Below, piece by piece: positions 16,211 to 24,051 of a stretch of DNA of 64,000 bases; the stretch's first letter is position 1, and each line of letters begins with the position of its first letter. A program made the position numbers and the translations under genes. The stretch comes from Clostridiales bacterium. GTDB lineage: Bacteria > Bacillota > Dethiobacteria > Dethiobacterales > Dethiobacteraceae. The notes under the pieces were generated by a model that was given only the letters and a program-made list of their open reading frames with translations, did not search any database and was not told where the DNA came from. Location: assembly GCA_018335855.1 (NCBI GenBank), contig JAGXRM010000038.1, positions 62,001 to 126,000 of the forward strand. Direction: 5' to 3'.

Positions 16211-17197
16211 TTAACCACCAATTTCCACCATCCCGCGCGGTCCGCAGGATGAACCCCGTGCCGCCGGACTGGTGTCTGCATGCTCAGGCTTTTGTTTTGC
16301 CGCAGCCTGATATAGTAGAGAGAGATTGTCCCCCGCTAGCAAAGCGGGAATCAGGTCAATTTCTTCCGCCGCAAATAAACAGGGTTTAAGTTTCCCATCA
16401 CTGGTGAGGCGCAATCGATTGCACTCCGCACAGAAATGCTGGCTTACCGGTGTTATAAATCCAAGTCGGCCTGCAGACCCGGCAAAGCGGAAATTTCGGG
16501 CTGGTCCGTGCAAATCTTCCTCAGGCAAAGGGATAAGCGGGGCAACATGTTCACAAAGAGCCATGATTGCTGCCGATGTCAGGTAATGCTCCCGCCATAA
16601 TTCTTCCTGACCCAGCATAGGCATGTATTCAATAAAACGAACATGGAGCTCCTGATCCATGGTCATACGGGCAAAGTTGGCTACTTCATGATCGTTAATA
16701 CCCTTCATAACCACCATATTTATTTTAACCGGTGTCAGTCCGAAGGCAACGGCAGCGTTAATTCCGTCCAATGTGGCCTGAAGCTGTCCGCCCTGGGTAA
16801 TATGATAAAAATTTTCGCAGTCTAAGGAGTCCAATGAGATATTTACCCGGTTTAAACCGGCTGCGGCAAGAGGCCGAGCCAGTTCTGCCAGCATAGACCC
16901 GTTTGTTGTCAGGCTGAGGTCTTCAATCCCCGGTATCTTTGCAATTTCCCGAACCAGTTCCACAATATCTTTGCGAACCAGGGGTTCGCCGCCGGTCAGA
17001 CGGACTTTTCGGATTCCAGCGTCGGCCGCTCCGGCAACAGCACGGACAATCAGTTTACGATCCAGTTGGCCGCGAACACTTCTTGGCTTACACGTGTCCC
17101 CGGGACGGCAATAAAAACAACGGAGGTTGCAACTGTCAATCACCGAGACCCGCAAGTATTCCAGTTTTCTGCCAAAAGAATCAAAAAGTTCTGCCAT
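16211..17197 (-). CDS. moaA: GTP 3',8-cyclase MoaA
   Basis: The 328-residue radical-SAM enzyme has the N-terminal cluster motif CNLRCFYC and the GTP-binding C-terminal cluster in FCAECNRLRLTSDGKLKPCLF. It converts GTP to the cyclic intermediate of molybdopterin synthesis. The sequence ends in VEIGG, matching the GG end important in MoaA. I use the ATG at 17197 because GGAGGAAATAGT is directly upstream; the frame extends to 17215. It lies between a broken sigma-54 activator and the MOSC gene. moaC and moaE are not in the window. Confidence 0.93.
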   Translation of the reverse strand: MAELFDSFGRKLEYLRVSVIDSCNLRCFYCRPGDTCKPRSVRGQLDRKLIVRAVAGAADAGIRKVRLTGGEPLVRKDIVELVREIAKIPGIEDLSLTTNGSMLAELARPLAAAGLNRVNISLDSLDCENFYHITQGGQLQATLDGINAAVAFGLTPVKINMVVMKGINDHEVANFARMTMDQELHVRFIEYMPMLGQEELWREHYLTSAAIMALCEHVAPLIPLPEEDLHGPARNFRFAGSAGRLGFITPVSQHFCAECNRLRLTSDGKLKPCLFAAEEIDLIPALLAGDNLSLLYQAAAKQKPEHADTSPAARGSSCGPRGMVEIGG

Positions 17198-17214
17198 ACT
17201 ATTTCCTCCGATCA

Positions 17215-17541
17215 TTAATACAGATCCAGTCGGAAATCACCTTCATCAATGAGTTCGGTCAGATCTTTGTTTGTGGCTGCAATCACGCGGACATCAATTT
17301 TCCGCAGACGGTTGTCACCGATCCTGACCACTTCCCTTTCCTGTAACACACGGAGCAGGGATGCCTGTACATTATGTGGCATGTCTCCAATTTCGCACAG
17401 TAGCGTTGGTTTGGGCAGCTTTTTCCGCTCTCTTAAAGACGCTCTTTGTCGCTTCACTGCGGCCGACCCACAGTAACTGCTCCCGCTCTTGGGTAGCTGC
17501 AGGGCGCAATACTCCTACCGCTACCATAGCAAAACCGTCTT
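17215..17541 (-). pseudogene. Sigma-54-dependent activator remnant, centre deleted
   Basis: Two pieces of one AAA+ activator domain lie side by side in different frames. The first (about 17541-17400) gives LLWVGRSEATKSVFKRAEKA followed by AQTNATV, the part just before Walker A. The second (17427-17215) gives LLCEIGDMPHNVQASLLRVL, then QEREVVRIGDN and VRVIAATNKDLTEL, the Walker B and sensor region. The roughly 70 residues with Walker A and GAFTGA are gone, and the protein ends at FRLDLY just before the moaA ribosome-binding site. The parent probably controlled the neighbouring oxidoreductase genes with sigma-54; that is inference. Confidence 0.85.
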
Positions 17542-17595
17542 ATTCATAACCGCAAGTCCTCCAGCTCCATATCTAAAAGGGTAATCTGCAGCGTA

Positions 17596-17829
17596 TCAGC
17601 CGCCTCCGACCGGTGGAAAGAGAGACAGAGTATCGCCATCACGGATTTCATGATCAACTTCCACCGAAATACCATTGACTAAGGTCAGAGCCAGTTCTTC
17701 TTTGGGTATATCTAAGTCGCGGGCAACATCTAGTATAGTTGTCCCGGAAGAATAATCGAGTACTTTAACCTTAAAGCGGTTTGTACGCAATGTTGCAAAC
17801 AGCTTTACTGTTACCTGCACAGGTATCAC
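17596..17829 (-). CDS. MoaD/ThiS-family sulfur carrier
   Basis: A 77-residue ubiquitin-like protein ending in FPPVGGG; the terminal GG is the thiocarboxylate site of sulfur carriers. The body (VTVKLFATLRTNRF and DTLSLFPPV) matches MoaD. It would supply sulfur for molybdopterin. It follows the AOR gene, a common pairing for tungsten oxidoreductases. The start is either GTG at 17829 or the GTG at 17820, which has GAGGTGAT at better distance. No moaE is nearby. Confidence 0.88.
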   Translation of the reverse strand: MIPVQVTVKLFATLRTNRFKVKVLDYSSGTTILDVARDLDIPKEELALTLVNGISVEVDHEIRDGDTLSLFPPVGGG

Positions 17830-17941
17830 CTCAATATAATATTACCACACCTATTTACTTCAAACAATCGCCACATGCTGGTACTTATCCGGAGATATCG
17901 CCGGGTGTTTTCAGCTTCGCTACAACCCGCTTATAGGGAAA

Positions 17942-17969
17942 GGAGGGCTTCCCGTAAGGAAAGCCCTCC
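17942..17969 (-). terminator. Hairpin after the AOR gene
   Basis: GGAGGGCTTTCC and its near-complement GGGAAGCCCTCC form a strong stem just after the AOR stop codon. The T-rich tail on the minus strand is short (CTTTCCC), so termination may be partial and allow moaD expression. Confidence 0.65.
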
Positions 17970-17979
17970 GCCTACATCT

Positions 17980-19773
17980 TTACAGCCCTAAGGCTTTCTT
18001 CTTCTCTTCGGTGGGAATTCCCTGGGCATCCCAACCGCGAACTTCGTAATACTTGGGCAGCATCTCTTTTAAAGGATGGACATAACCCTTGGTGGGGCCA
18101 TCAGGCATAGGATCTTCAAGCAAACGCTTCGGCAGAGTGTCGTCTGCTATGCTGTAACCTTCGGCCAGATTAAACATCCGTTCCACGTTAAAGCAGCGTT
18201 CTCCTGCTGCCAATACATCCTCAGCTGAATATGCGATGCCGGTGGCTGCGGTCAGCAGGTCGGCGTACTCCTGGGCTCCGATGGCAAACGATGTGAAGAG
18301 GCAAATACCAGCGCTGTCAATGGCAGCTGTAATATCCTGGAATATTTTAACCCATTCTGCTTTGCCGTCTATGGCGAACCGATCCAGTTTTTCCGGCACG
18401 CCGAGAATCTCAGGAGAAACCATATAGCCGCGGACGTGGCAACCGCCGCGGTTAGCGGTGGCATACTGCAAACCGTGGCCAGCCAGACCGCGGGGGTCAT
18501 ACGCGGGCAGTTCCAGTTTCTTGACAGCCATGGAAAGCTCGGGAGCACCGTACGCTTCGGTGAGGCGGGCGGAACCCATGGCCATTTTGGCACCAAGACC
18601 TTCGGTGTCAGCCATCTTCTTTGTCCATTCAACAATTGCTTCAGCATTACCCCAGGTTAAAGCAGGACCAGTTACTTCTTCCGGCTTGATATAGCCGCGC
18701 TGAACCAGTTCCATGGCAGCAGCTATGGTAGCACCGGCAGAGATGGTATCCACGCCAATTTCATTACAGACATTGTTGGCTTTAATGATTGCCTTTAGGT
18801 CTGAAACGCCACAGTCACTGCCGTAGGCCCAGAGGGTTTCGTATTCCGGACCGCCGCCGCCTTCACCGTCTACTTCGCAGTAACGGCCGCAAGCGATGGG
18901 ACAACGGAAACAGGGATCCTTCTTCTTCAGATACTTTTCAGCAAGGGCTTCCCCGGAAATTTCTTCTGCCAGGGGGAATACGCCTTCCTGGAAGTTATTG
19001 GTGGGGAAAATGCCGCTTTCATTAATGATGTTCACCAGTACGGCTGTACCGTATGCAGGCAAGCCCTGGCCGGTAACACCGTTCTCTTTAATTTTCTTAA
19101 TCGCATCGCTGACTACTGCTTTAAACTTGTCGGGATCAGCCGCTTCTACCTTCTGACTGCCGCGGACAACAATGGCCTTCAGGTTTTTAGAGCCCATGAC
19201 GGCACCAACGCCGGAACGGCCGGCAGCACGCCAACGGTCATTGATAATGCATGCAATACGGGAGAGGTTTTCACCGGCAGGGCCGATGTTTAGTACACGG
19301 GCTTTCGGATCGCCGAATTCTTCAAGCAGCATGTCGGTCGTTTCATTGCTCTTCTTACCCCAAAGTTTGTCGGCAGGACGGATTTCCACCTCGTCATCTT
19401 TGATGGCGATGTAGACAGGCTCCTTTGCTTTGCCTTCCACAATAACCACGTCATAACCGGCGAATTTTAGCTCTGCTCCCCAGAAGCCACCGGAGTTGGA
19501 GGATGCAATAACATTGTTCAGTGGTGATTTGGTAACAACCATGTAGCGTCCGCCCGTGGGAGCGGCAGTACCAGTCAGCGGACCTGTTACAAAAAAGAGT
19601 TTGTTTTCTTCAGATAGAGCATCGATACCGGCGGGAATTTCATCTGCCAGCATTTTGCCTGCAAGGCCGCGGCCGCCAATGTATGCTTTGGAGAGCTCCG
19701 CGGACAGCGCCTCGGTAGCGATGGCTCCCGTGGACAGGTTGACACGTAACACTTTTCCCAATATGGAACTCAT
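17980..19773 (-). CDS. aor: Tungsten-type aldehyde:ferredoxin oxidoreductase
   Basis: The 597-residue enzyme has the AOR N-terminal domain (GGRGLAGKML, GRYMVVTKSPLNN, and SNSGGFWGAELKFAGYD) and the [4Fe-4S] ligands in CFRCPIACGRYC, with the fourth Cys near DSAGICLFTS. AOR enzymes use a tungsten-bis(pterin) and oxidise aldehydes to acids with ferredoxin, or run in reverse to reduce acids. The start ATG at 19773 has GGAGG seven bases upstream. A good promoter lies at 19820-19848. The downstream moaD-like gene and moaA support the cofactor; the true substrate is unknown. Confidence 0.93.
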   Translation of the reverse strand: MSSILGKVLRVNLSTGAIATEALSAELSKAYIGGRGLAGKMLADEIPAGIDALSEENKLFFVTGPLTGTAAPTGGRYMVVTKSPLNNVIASSNSGGFWGAELKFAGYDVVIVEGKAKEPVYIAIKDDEVEIRPADKLWGKKSNETTDMLLEEFGDPKARVLNIGPAGENLSRIACIINDRWRAAGRSGVGAVMGSKNLKAIVVRGSQKVEAADPDKFKAVVSDAIKKIKENGVTGQGLPAYGTAVLVNIINESGIFPTNNFQEGVFPLAEEISGEALAEKYLKKKDPCFRCPIACGRYCEVDGEGGGGPEYETLWAYGSDCGVSDLKAIIKANNVCNEIGVDTISAGATIAAAMELVQRGYIKPEEVTGPALTWGNAEAIVEWTKKMADTEGLGAKMAMGSARLTEAYGAPELSMAVKKLELPAYDPRGLAGHGLQYATANRGGCHVRGYMVSPEILGVPEKLDRFAIDGKAEWVKIFQDITAAIDSAGICLFTSFAIGAQEYADLLTAATGIAYSAEDVLAAGERCFNVERMFNLAEGYSIADDTLPKRLLEDPMPDGPTKGYVHPLKEMLPKYYEVRGWDAQGIPTEEKKKALGL

Positions 19774-19819
19774 AAACACATTCCTCCTGTTCTCTTAATA
19801 AGTATGTCTCTATAGCTAT

Positions 19820-19848
19820 ATAATGCAAGATATATACCAGCTTGTCAA
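19820..19848 (-). promoter_or_regulatory. SigA-type promoter of the AOR gene
   Basis: The minus strand has TTGACA (19848-19843), a 17-bp spacer, and CATTAT (19825-19820), about 45 bp before the AOR start. The -35 is a perfect match and the -10 matches four of six. Confidence 0.6.
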
Positions 19849-19918
19849 CGTTCCGTTTGCAACAAGCGGATAATCCTGCAGGAATGTTACCAGAACATGA
19901 GAACTGCACCAAACTGAA

Positions 19919-19939
19919 ACAGCGCTGTTTTGGCGCTGT
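19919..19939 (-). terminator. Small hairpin after tatA
   Basis: ACAGCGC and GCGCTGT form a seven-base stem followed by TTTC on the minus strand. It lies 15 bp after the tatA stop and is a modest terminator candidate. Confidence 0.45.
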
Positions 19940-19954
19940 CCCATTTTGACACAG

Positions 19955-20119
19955 TTACTCGTCATCCTGATCATCATTTAACTCAAGCGCCGCCTTTTTA
20001 AAATCCCGAATGCCGCGACCCATCGCGCGGCCGATTTCAGGTAGCTGCCTCGGTCCGAATATGATTAAAACCAAGCCGAATATTAACAAAAGTTCCGACA
20101 TACCCAACCGGCCAAACAT
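19955..20119 (-). CDS. tatA: Twin-arginine translocase subunit TatA
   Basis: The 54-residue product reads MFGRLGMSELLLIFGLVLII, then FGPRQLPEIGRAMGRGIRDF and an acidic tail. The single helix, the FGPRQLPEIGR hinge and the amphipathic helix are diagnostic for TatA/E. TatA forms the protein-conducting part of the Tat pathway, which exports folded cofactor-containing proteins. Its position in a molybdenum/tungsten gene group, with tatC upstream beyond mobA/mobB, suggests Tat export of an oxidoreductase. It is the shorter end of the TatA range. Confidence 0.93.
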   Translation of the reverse strand: MFGRLGMSELLLIFGLVLIIFGPRQLPEIGRAMGRGIRDFKKAALELNDDQDDE

Positions 20120-20212
20120 AAATATCACACCTTTACCATGTATTTAAGGCATTTTTTATCTTCCCCCATTTAATATAAGAAAAACGCGTTTTATTTTTAT
20201 AAACAAGAAAAA

Positions 20213-20236
20213 CACTTCTCACGATTTGGAGAAGTG
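20213..20236 (-). terminator. Intrinsic terminator of mobAB
   Basis: GCACTTCTCC and GAGAAGTG form an eight-base stem on the minus strand followed by TTTTTCTTG. It begins 19 bp after the mobB stop. Confidence 0.8.
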
Positions 20237-20254
20237 CAGGCTTTGGAGCTTTAT

Positions 20255-20758
20255 TTATTTTGTCTTATTCACTAAAAACGTTTTCTCTATAAACTCAGCC
20301 AAGCCGGAGTAATCATTGATTGAGTAGACAGGGACGCCGAGACCTGGATTTATGTCGCTGGCAAATGCCAGCAGATTATCATCTGCTGTGCAGAGGGGTT
20401 TATCATGGACAGTGGAGCGAAAGATCTCGATTTTAGGCTTATTATTTCTTTTATACCCTTCAGTAAGAATCAGATCCACGTTGTCAATCTTCGCAATGAC
20501 CTGATCCATTGTTAATTCCTCGTTCACTTTTTCAATCATTGCCACCTTTTGCGGTGAAGAAATGATAACAATATCAGCACCAGCCTGGGCATGCTTCCAA
20601 GTATCTTTACCGGGCTTATCAATATCAAAGCCGTGCACATCGTGCTTAATCGTTGCCACCCGGTAGCCACGCCGTTTTAATTCCGGCAGTATGCCGCAAA
20701 TTAACGTTGTTTTACCGCTATCCGATTTACCAACGATGGAGACAATCGGTATCTTCAA
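20255..20758 (-). CDS. mobB: Molybdopterin-guanine dinucleotide biosynthesis adaptor MobB
   Basis: The 167-residue GTP-binding protein has the P-loop IVGKSDSGKTTLICGILPEL, the KHDVHGFDIDKPGKDTWKH motif and the TEGYKRNNKPKIEI segment. MobB binds GTP and helps MobA attach nucleotides to molybdopterin. Start is the TTG at 20758, which overlaps the mobA TGA stop, so translation is coupled. The gene ends the mobA-mobB pair and is followed by a terminator. Confidence 0.92.
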   Translation of the reverse strand: MKIPIVSIVGKSDSGKTTLICGILPELKRRGYRVATIKHDVHGFDIDKPGKDTWKHAQAGADIVIISSPQKVAMIEKVNEELTMDQVIAKIDNVDLILTEGYKRNNKPKIEIFRSTVHDKPLCTADDNLLAFASDINPGLGVPVYSINDYSGLAEFIEKTFLVNKTK

Positions 20759-21381
20759 ATTTTCTCCGCCTCCTCAGTTCTTTCCTCAGCAATTTTAACG
20801 GCATGAAGGTAATCTTCGGGGTTGTTTACATTAAAAAATGATAACAACTCGGGATCATACACTTTTAATGCATTGGTATCTATCTGCCTGACACGGACGC
20901 CGGGAAAAAAATCGATTATTTTATACCAACCGCACTCCAGCAATTCTTCCATGTGCGGCAGGCAGTTTTTAGTATACACCGCGCAAAGAGGTTGGAGGTG
21001 CTGGACTTCGCGTGGAATCGTAACATCATATCCCTCACACAATTCACAAAGATAACGAACTAAGTCCGGTTGTACAAACGGCATATCTCCAGCTATTACG
21101 AAGTTATAATTAAAAGAGGAAACCCTTAGTCCTGCATGGATTCCCGTTAATGAATTTCGCACCGGACTGGGGAATACGTCCCCGGCAACCTGGACAGGCA
21201 TGGACAAATAGGCATTGGGATGATCAGTCACGACAATAATCTCAGCAAAAAGGTCCTGTAGTGTGTGAATCAGGCACCCTATCACAGTACTCCCGCCCAG
21301 GGGCAACAACAGCTTATTCTCTCCCATACGGGAGCTTCTGCCTCCAGCCAGAATAACTGCGGCCATTTCACCGGGATTCAT
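20755..21381 (-). CDS. mobA: Molybdenum cofactor guanylyltransferase MobA
   Basis: The 208-residue nucleotidyltransferase begins with the nucleotide-binding loop AAVILAGGRSSRMGENKLLL and has AGDMPFVQPDLVRYL with the metal-binding Asp. It transfers GMP to molybdopterin. I set the start at the ATG at 21381, preceded by GGGAGTGGTGGC; the open frame continues to 21456 without homology. It overlaps mobB and lies about 100 bp after tatC. As AOR itself uses plain bis-pterin cofactor, mobAB hints at another molybdenum enzyme elsewhere in the genome. Confidence 0.92.
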   Translation of the reverse strand: MNPGEMAAVILAGGRSSRMGENKLLLPLGGSTVIGCLIHTLQDLFAEIIVVTDHPNAYLSMPVQVAGDVFPSPVRNSLTGIHAGLRVSSFNYNFVIAGDMPFVQPDLVRYLCELCEGYDVTIPREVQHLQPLCAVYTKNCLPHMEELLECGWYKIIDFFPGVRVRQIDTNALKVYDPELLSFFNVNNPEDYLHAVKIAEERTEEAEKI

Positions 21382-21482
21382 GCCACCACTCCCTTTTACT
21401 GCCACTACAAAAAAGCCGCTCTCTGTATAATATCCCTCTTTCTTCACCACTCGCAAGGAGTAATCCTGCCTGACAATAAATA

Positions 21483-22070
21483 TTATGTTTTATCTAGAAA
21501 TGCTTCCATTCTGCGCTTTCGCAAACACACCAGGAAGGAAAGAAGGATACTGATCTCATAGAGGAATAGTAACGGTCCAGCCATTAATGTCTGTGAAATA
21601 ACATCAGGGGGAGTAAGCACGGCTGCGAGAATAAAGATAACTAGAACGGAGTATTTCCGGTTTTTCTTTAAGTAGTCCGGTGTAAGCAGACCTATCCCCG
21701 TAAGGACCACCACCAGCAGGGGAAGCTGGAAAACTAAGCCTAAAGGAATTACAATTCCAAGAACAAAGGAAACATAGCTTCCGACAGAAATCAATGCAAC
21801 CAGCCTACCATCACTAAAACCAGTAAAAAAGACATATGTCATAGGTACCATAACGCGGTACGCAAACAGGATCCCCAGGAAAAAGAGCAAAAAAGCAGCA
21901 GGGAAACCGAATTTGATATATCTTTTTTCTTCGCTGGTTAACCCAGGCATAGTAAACAATGCAATTTGATAAAGTGTGACCGGAAGAGCGAAAGTAATGC
22001 CGATTACCACAGCTAACCGAACGTGTGTAAAAAATGCCTCATCACTTTCCTTTTTTCCAAAGATGTGCAT
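21483..22070 (-). CDS. tatC: Twin-arginine translocase subunit TatC, lacking the first helix
   Basis: The 195-residue product aligns with TatC from the second conserved block on: ESDEAFFTHVRLAVVIGITF, PGLTSEEKRYIKFGFPAAFL, and LTPPDVISQTLMAGPLLFLY near the end. About five helices are present. Normal TatC is about 240 residues and begins with HLEELRxR and helix 1, which form the signal-peptide site. Here a TAA stop lies ten codons before the first ATG in this frame, so that part is not encoded. A different frame upstream has a hydrophobic stretch, but no HLEELR motif. The gene is probably damaged or depends on a frameshift. The IS110 element lies within 350 bp upstream. Confidence 0.75.
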   Translation of the reverse strand: MHIFGKKESDEAFFTHVRLAVVIGITFALPVTLYQIALFTMPGLTSEEKRYIKFGFPAAFLLFFLGILFAYRVMVPMTYVFFTGFSDGRLVALISVGSYVSFVLGIVIPLGLVFQLPLLVVVLTGIGLLTPDYLKKNRKYSVLVIFILAAVLTPPDVISQTLMAGPLLFLYEISILLSFLVCLRKRRMEAFLDKT

Positions 22071-22261
22071 CTCATCAACCCTGCCTGTTTATCATTTACT
22101 TCCAGAGTAAGAAAAACAAACCCACCTGCTATTATCCCACATCCTATCTCTATTATTGAAAGATATCTCTTGATATCTCCGTTATTCTTAGAATTACGAA
22201 AAACTTTATTAAAGCCTAAATCTTTTCAAATAAAGAAATAATTAACAGTAGCAGTGGTTGT

Positions 22262-22365
22262 GGTAATGTGGTCAACGCTTTTGCGTTGTCCAAGCAGTTG
22301 TGGAGTCTGTGGGTAACTCTCTTGAGTTATCCATCAGAATCCATAGCTGCGGCATTTCCACAGCC
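22262..22365. other. Structured non-coding block between tatC and the IS110 element
   Basis: Two strong hairpins lie close together: GGTCAACGC/GCGTTGTCC with a TTTT loop (22270-22291) and GGGTAACTC/GAGTTATCC with a TCTT loop (22311-22332). They are flanked by TTGTGGA and TCCACAG arms that can pair with each other. The whole looks like a folded RNA or a foldback DNA repeat. I cannot assign a family. It may be the pre-insertion target of the IS element or part of it. Confidence 0.5.
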
Positions 22366-22394
22366 TATTCTAAAATAATTCGCCAAATAATTCC

Positions 22395-22590
22395 GACTTA
22401 AGTTAACATATAGAGGTTTACACGCCGATCTCATCCCTAAACTCACCCTATCATGTCTCGCTGGGTCTATGCCCTTACATTCCTTCGTACGGTTTTAAGG
22501 ATAAAAGCGGAGATAGCTTTAAGCTTAGATACTGCCTCAGTGGGCTAATGGATGTGATCTCCTTATCTCCGCTTTATCGGCTTGATAGAC
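22395..22590 (-). ncRNA. Candidate IS110 bridge RNA or structured 3' region
   Basis: Downstream of the transposase stop lie 195 bp without a reading frame. On the minus strand a perfect 12-bp stem (AAAGCGGAGATA at 22575-22564, its complement at 22515-22504) closes a 48-nt loop, followed by about 110 nt with short hairpins. IS110-family recombinases are known to use a structured non-coding RNA encoded at an element end as a guide. This region is of the right size and place for elements that encode it 3' of the gene, but the guide loops cannot be proved here. Confidence 0.4.
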
Positions 22591-22593
22591 TCT

Positions 22594-23874
22594 TTACGCA
22601 ACTTGCTTTATTTGGTTCTTTCTGTACTCGCCTAAGACTAATTCTGCCTTGTATTCGGTCTGCTTTTTGACCAAGTTGTAGATTATGGACACAATCTTTT
22701 TTGAAATAACGACAAGGGCTTGTTTTTTCTTCAGAGGGTTGTCAGGCCGTGTCTTTAAGTACTGATACAATTCTTTCATTTCCGGATTTTTGGCTACCAT
22801 CGTCCTGGCCATTTGGTATAACACACTTCTTAAGTTTTTACGGCCTCGTTTTGATATGATGGTCCCACTTTTATTTTTGCCCGAGCTGTCCTCTACTAAA
22901 TTGTAGCCGGCCATTTTGCTGATTTGGCGGGGATGAGCAAATCTCATAGGATCTCCTATCTCACCTAGAAAACTGGCTGCTGTTACAACACCGATCCCTG
23001 GGATCCCAAGGATAATTTCCTTTATCCCTGTCTCATCCAGTGCCAGTTCCATGGCTTTTTCAATTTGCTCCAGCTGTCCAGTTAATAGCTCTAATTCTTC
23101 AATCATTAGCTCCAGTTTTAATTTGGCTGCTCTGAGTCCGTAATTGACACCTATGGAGGTTTGAGCTACATCTATTAGCTGTTGTGCCTTTTTTAAACCA
23201 ACGGTCTTTACAACAGCCTTCCGAATCTCTACAAGGACTCCATCTACGCCCAGCTCAAGGATCAGGGAGGGAAAGGGGCAGCTTTTTAAAATTTGTATCG
23301 AAGCCTTCCCTTTGAGTGGGTTTTTAAATACGGTTACGATTTCGGGAAAATATTCATCCAATACGGTTGTTATGGTATTTTTCAGAGCATTGTGCCGCTT
23401 CATTAGGCTTACTCTGGCGTTGGACAAGCCTCTTAATTCTGCAAAAACGTCATGAGGCATGTATACCTCATAGTACCGGCCATCGCGAACCAACCTTGCT
23501 ATTGTTATGGCATCTTTTTTATCACTTTTTGTAGGACTGTTATCATCAAGTTCCTTCGCACGTTTCGTATGAAACGGGTTAATCATCACCACTGTTATTC
23601 CGCGCAAAATTAAGTAGTTTGCGAGAGGTTTCCAGTAATGACCTGTCGGTTCCATTCCCATAATAATTTTATCCAGTTTCTTGAACTTGCATATCGCTTC
23701 TATGCTTGCTAAAATACTATCAAAGCCTTCTTTGTCGTTATTGAATTTCAAGGCTTTGCCTATCTCCAATCCACGGTAATCTGTAAACCTTGCCCAATGC
23801 ACATTCTTTGCAATATCTACACCAACAATTAATGTGCTTGTCGTTATGGCTTCAAGTTTTTGAGTGTTGTTCAT
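22594..23874 (-). CDS. IS110-family transposase (DEDD recombinase)
   Basis: The 426-residue protein has the N-terminal RuvC-like DEDD domain (IVGVDIAKNVHWARF with the first Asp, the MGMEPTGHYWKPLANYL block with Glu, and SDKKDAITIARLV with the last two Asp). The C-terminal transposase_20 domain contains IPGIGVVTAASFLGEIGDP and the catalytic-Ser block EDSSGKNKSGTIISKRG. Both domains are intact, so the enzyme may be active. The start at 23874 follows GGAGGTT by five bases; the longer frame to 23922 has no support. It interrupts the region between tatC and the thioredoxin-like gene. Confidence 0.95.
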   Translation of the reverse strand: MNNTQKLEAITTSTLIVGVDIAKNVHWARFTDYRGLEIGKALKFNNDKEGFDSILASIEAICKFKKLDKIIMGMEPTGHYWKPLANYLILRGITVVMINPFHTKRAKELDDNSPTKSDKKDAITIARLVRDGRYYEVYMPHDVFAELRGLSNARVSLMKRHNALKNTITTVLDEYFPEIVTVFKNPLKGKASIQILKSCPFPSLILELGVDGVLVEIRKAVVKTVGLKKAQQLIDVAQTSIGVNYGLRAAKLKLELMIEELELLTGQLEQIEKAMELALDETGIKEIILGIPGIGVVTAASFLGEIGDPMRFAHPRQISKMAGYNLVEDSSGKNKSGTIISKRGRKNLRSVLYQMARTMVAKNPEMKELYQYLKTRPDNPLKKKQALVVISKKIVSIIYNLVKKQTEYKAELVLGEYRKNQIKQVA

Positions 23875-23879
23875 CTTGT

Positions 23880-23940
23880 AACCTCCGGATTTATGATTTT
23901 TGTGCGTTTGCAGAGCACACATTTATCATACCTGGAGGTT
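23880..23940 (-). promoter_or_regulatory. Hairpin masking the transposase ribosome-binding site
   Basis: On the minus strand AACCTCC (23940-23934) can pair with GGAGGTT (23886-23880), which is the Shine-Dalgarno of the transposase. Between them TATGATAAATGTGTGC and GCACAAAAATCATA form the upper stem. Such structures in other insertion sequences keep outside transcripts from making transposase. Confidence 0.65.
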
Positions 23941-24051
23941 ATTTATTTTTCAAAGTTCATTTTCACGTATTACAGGAATGCTTTAATAAAGATATTCACG
24001 TTGTTCCAGAACAATTGCTTTAGAATAAACGACACTCATCTTGTCTGAATT

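Larger units (their letters stand above)
22390..23945 (-). mobile_element. IS110-family insertion sequence (ends approximate)
   Basis: The element is defined by the DEDD-type recombinase at 22594-23874 with about 200 bp of structured non-coding DNA on the 3' side and an SD-masking hairpin on the 5' side. IS110 elements lack clear terminal inverted repeats, so the outer limits cannot be fixed from one copy. The edges given cover the parts that look element-specific. Confidence 0.65.

Noticed and set aside
22085-22205. Hydrophobic frame upstream of tatC as a displaced first helix
   Set aside because: The segment reads YLSIIEIGCGIIAGGFVFLT but lacks the HLEELR motif of TatC, so I cannot claim it is the missing N-terminus; it is noted only as a possibility.
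22023-22241. Plus-strand 72-codon frame near the tatC start
   Set aside because: Antisense to tatC and AT-rich leader, with no ribosome-binding site or known pattern.
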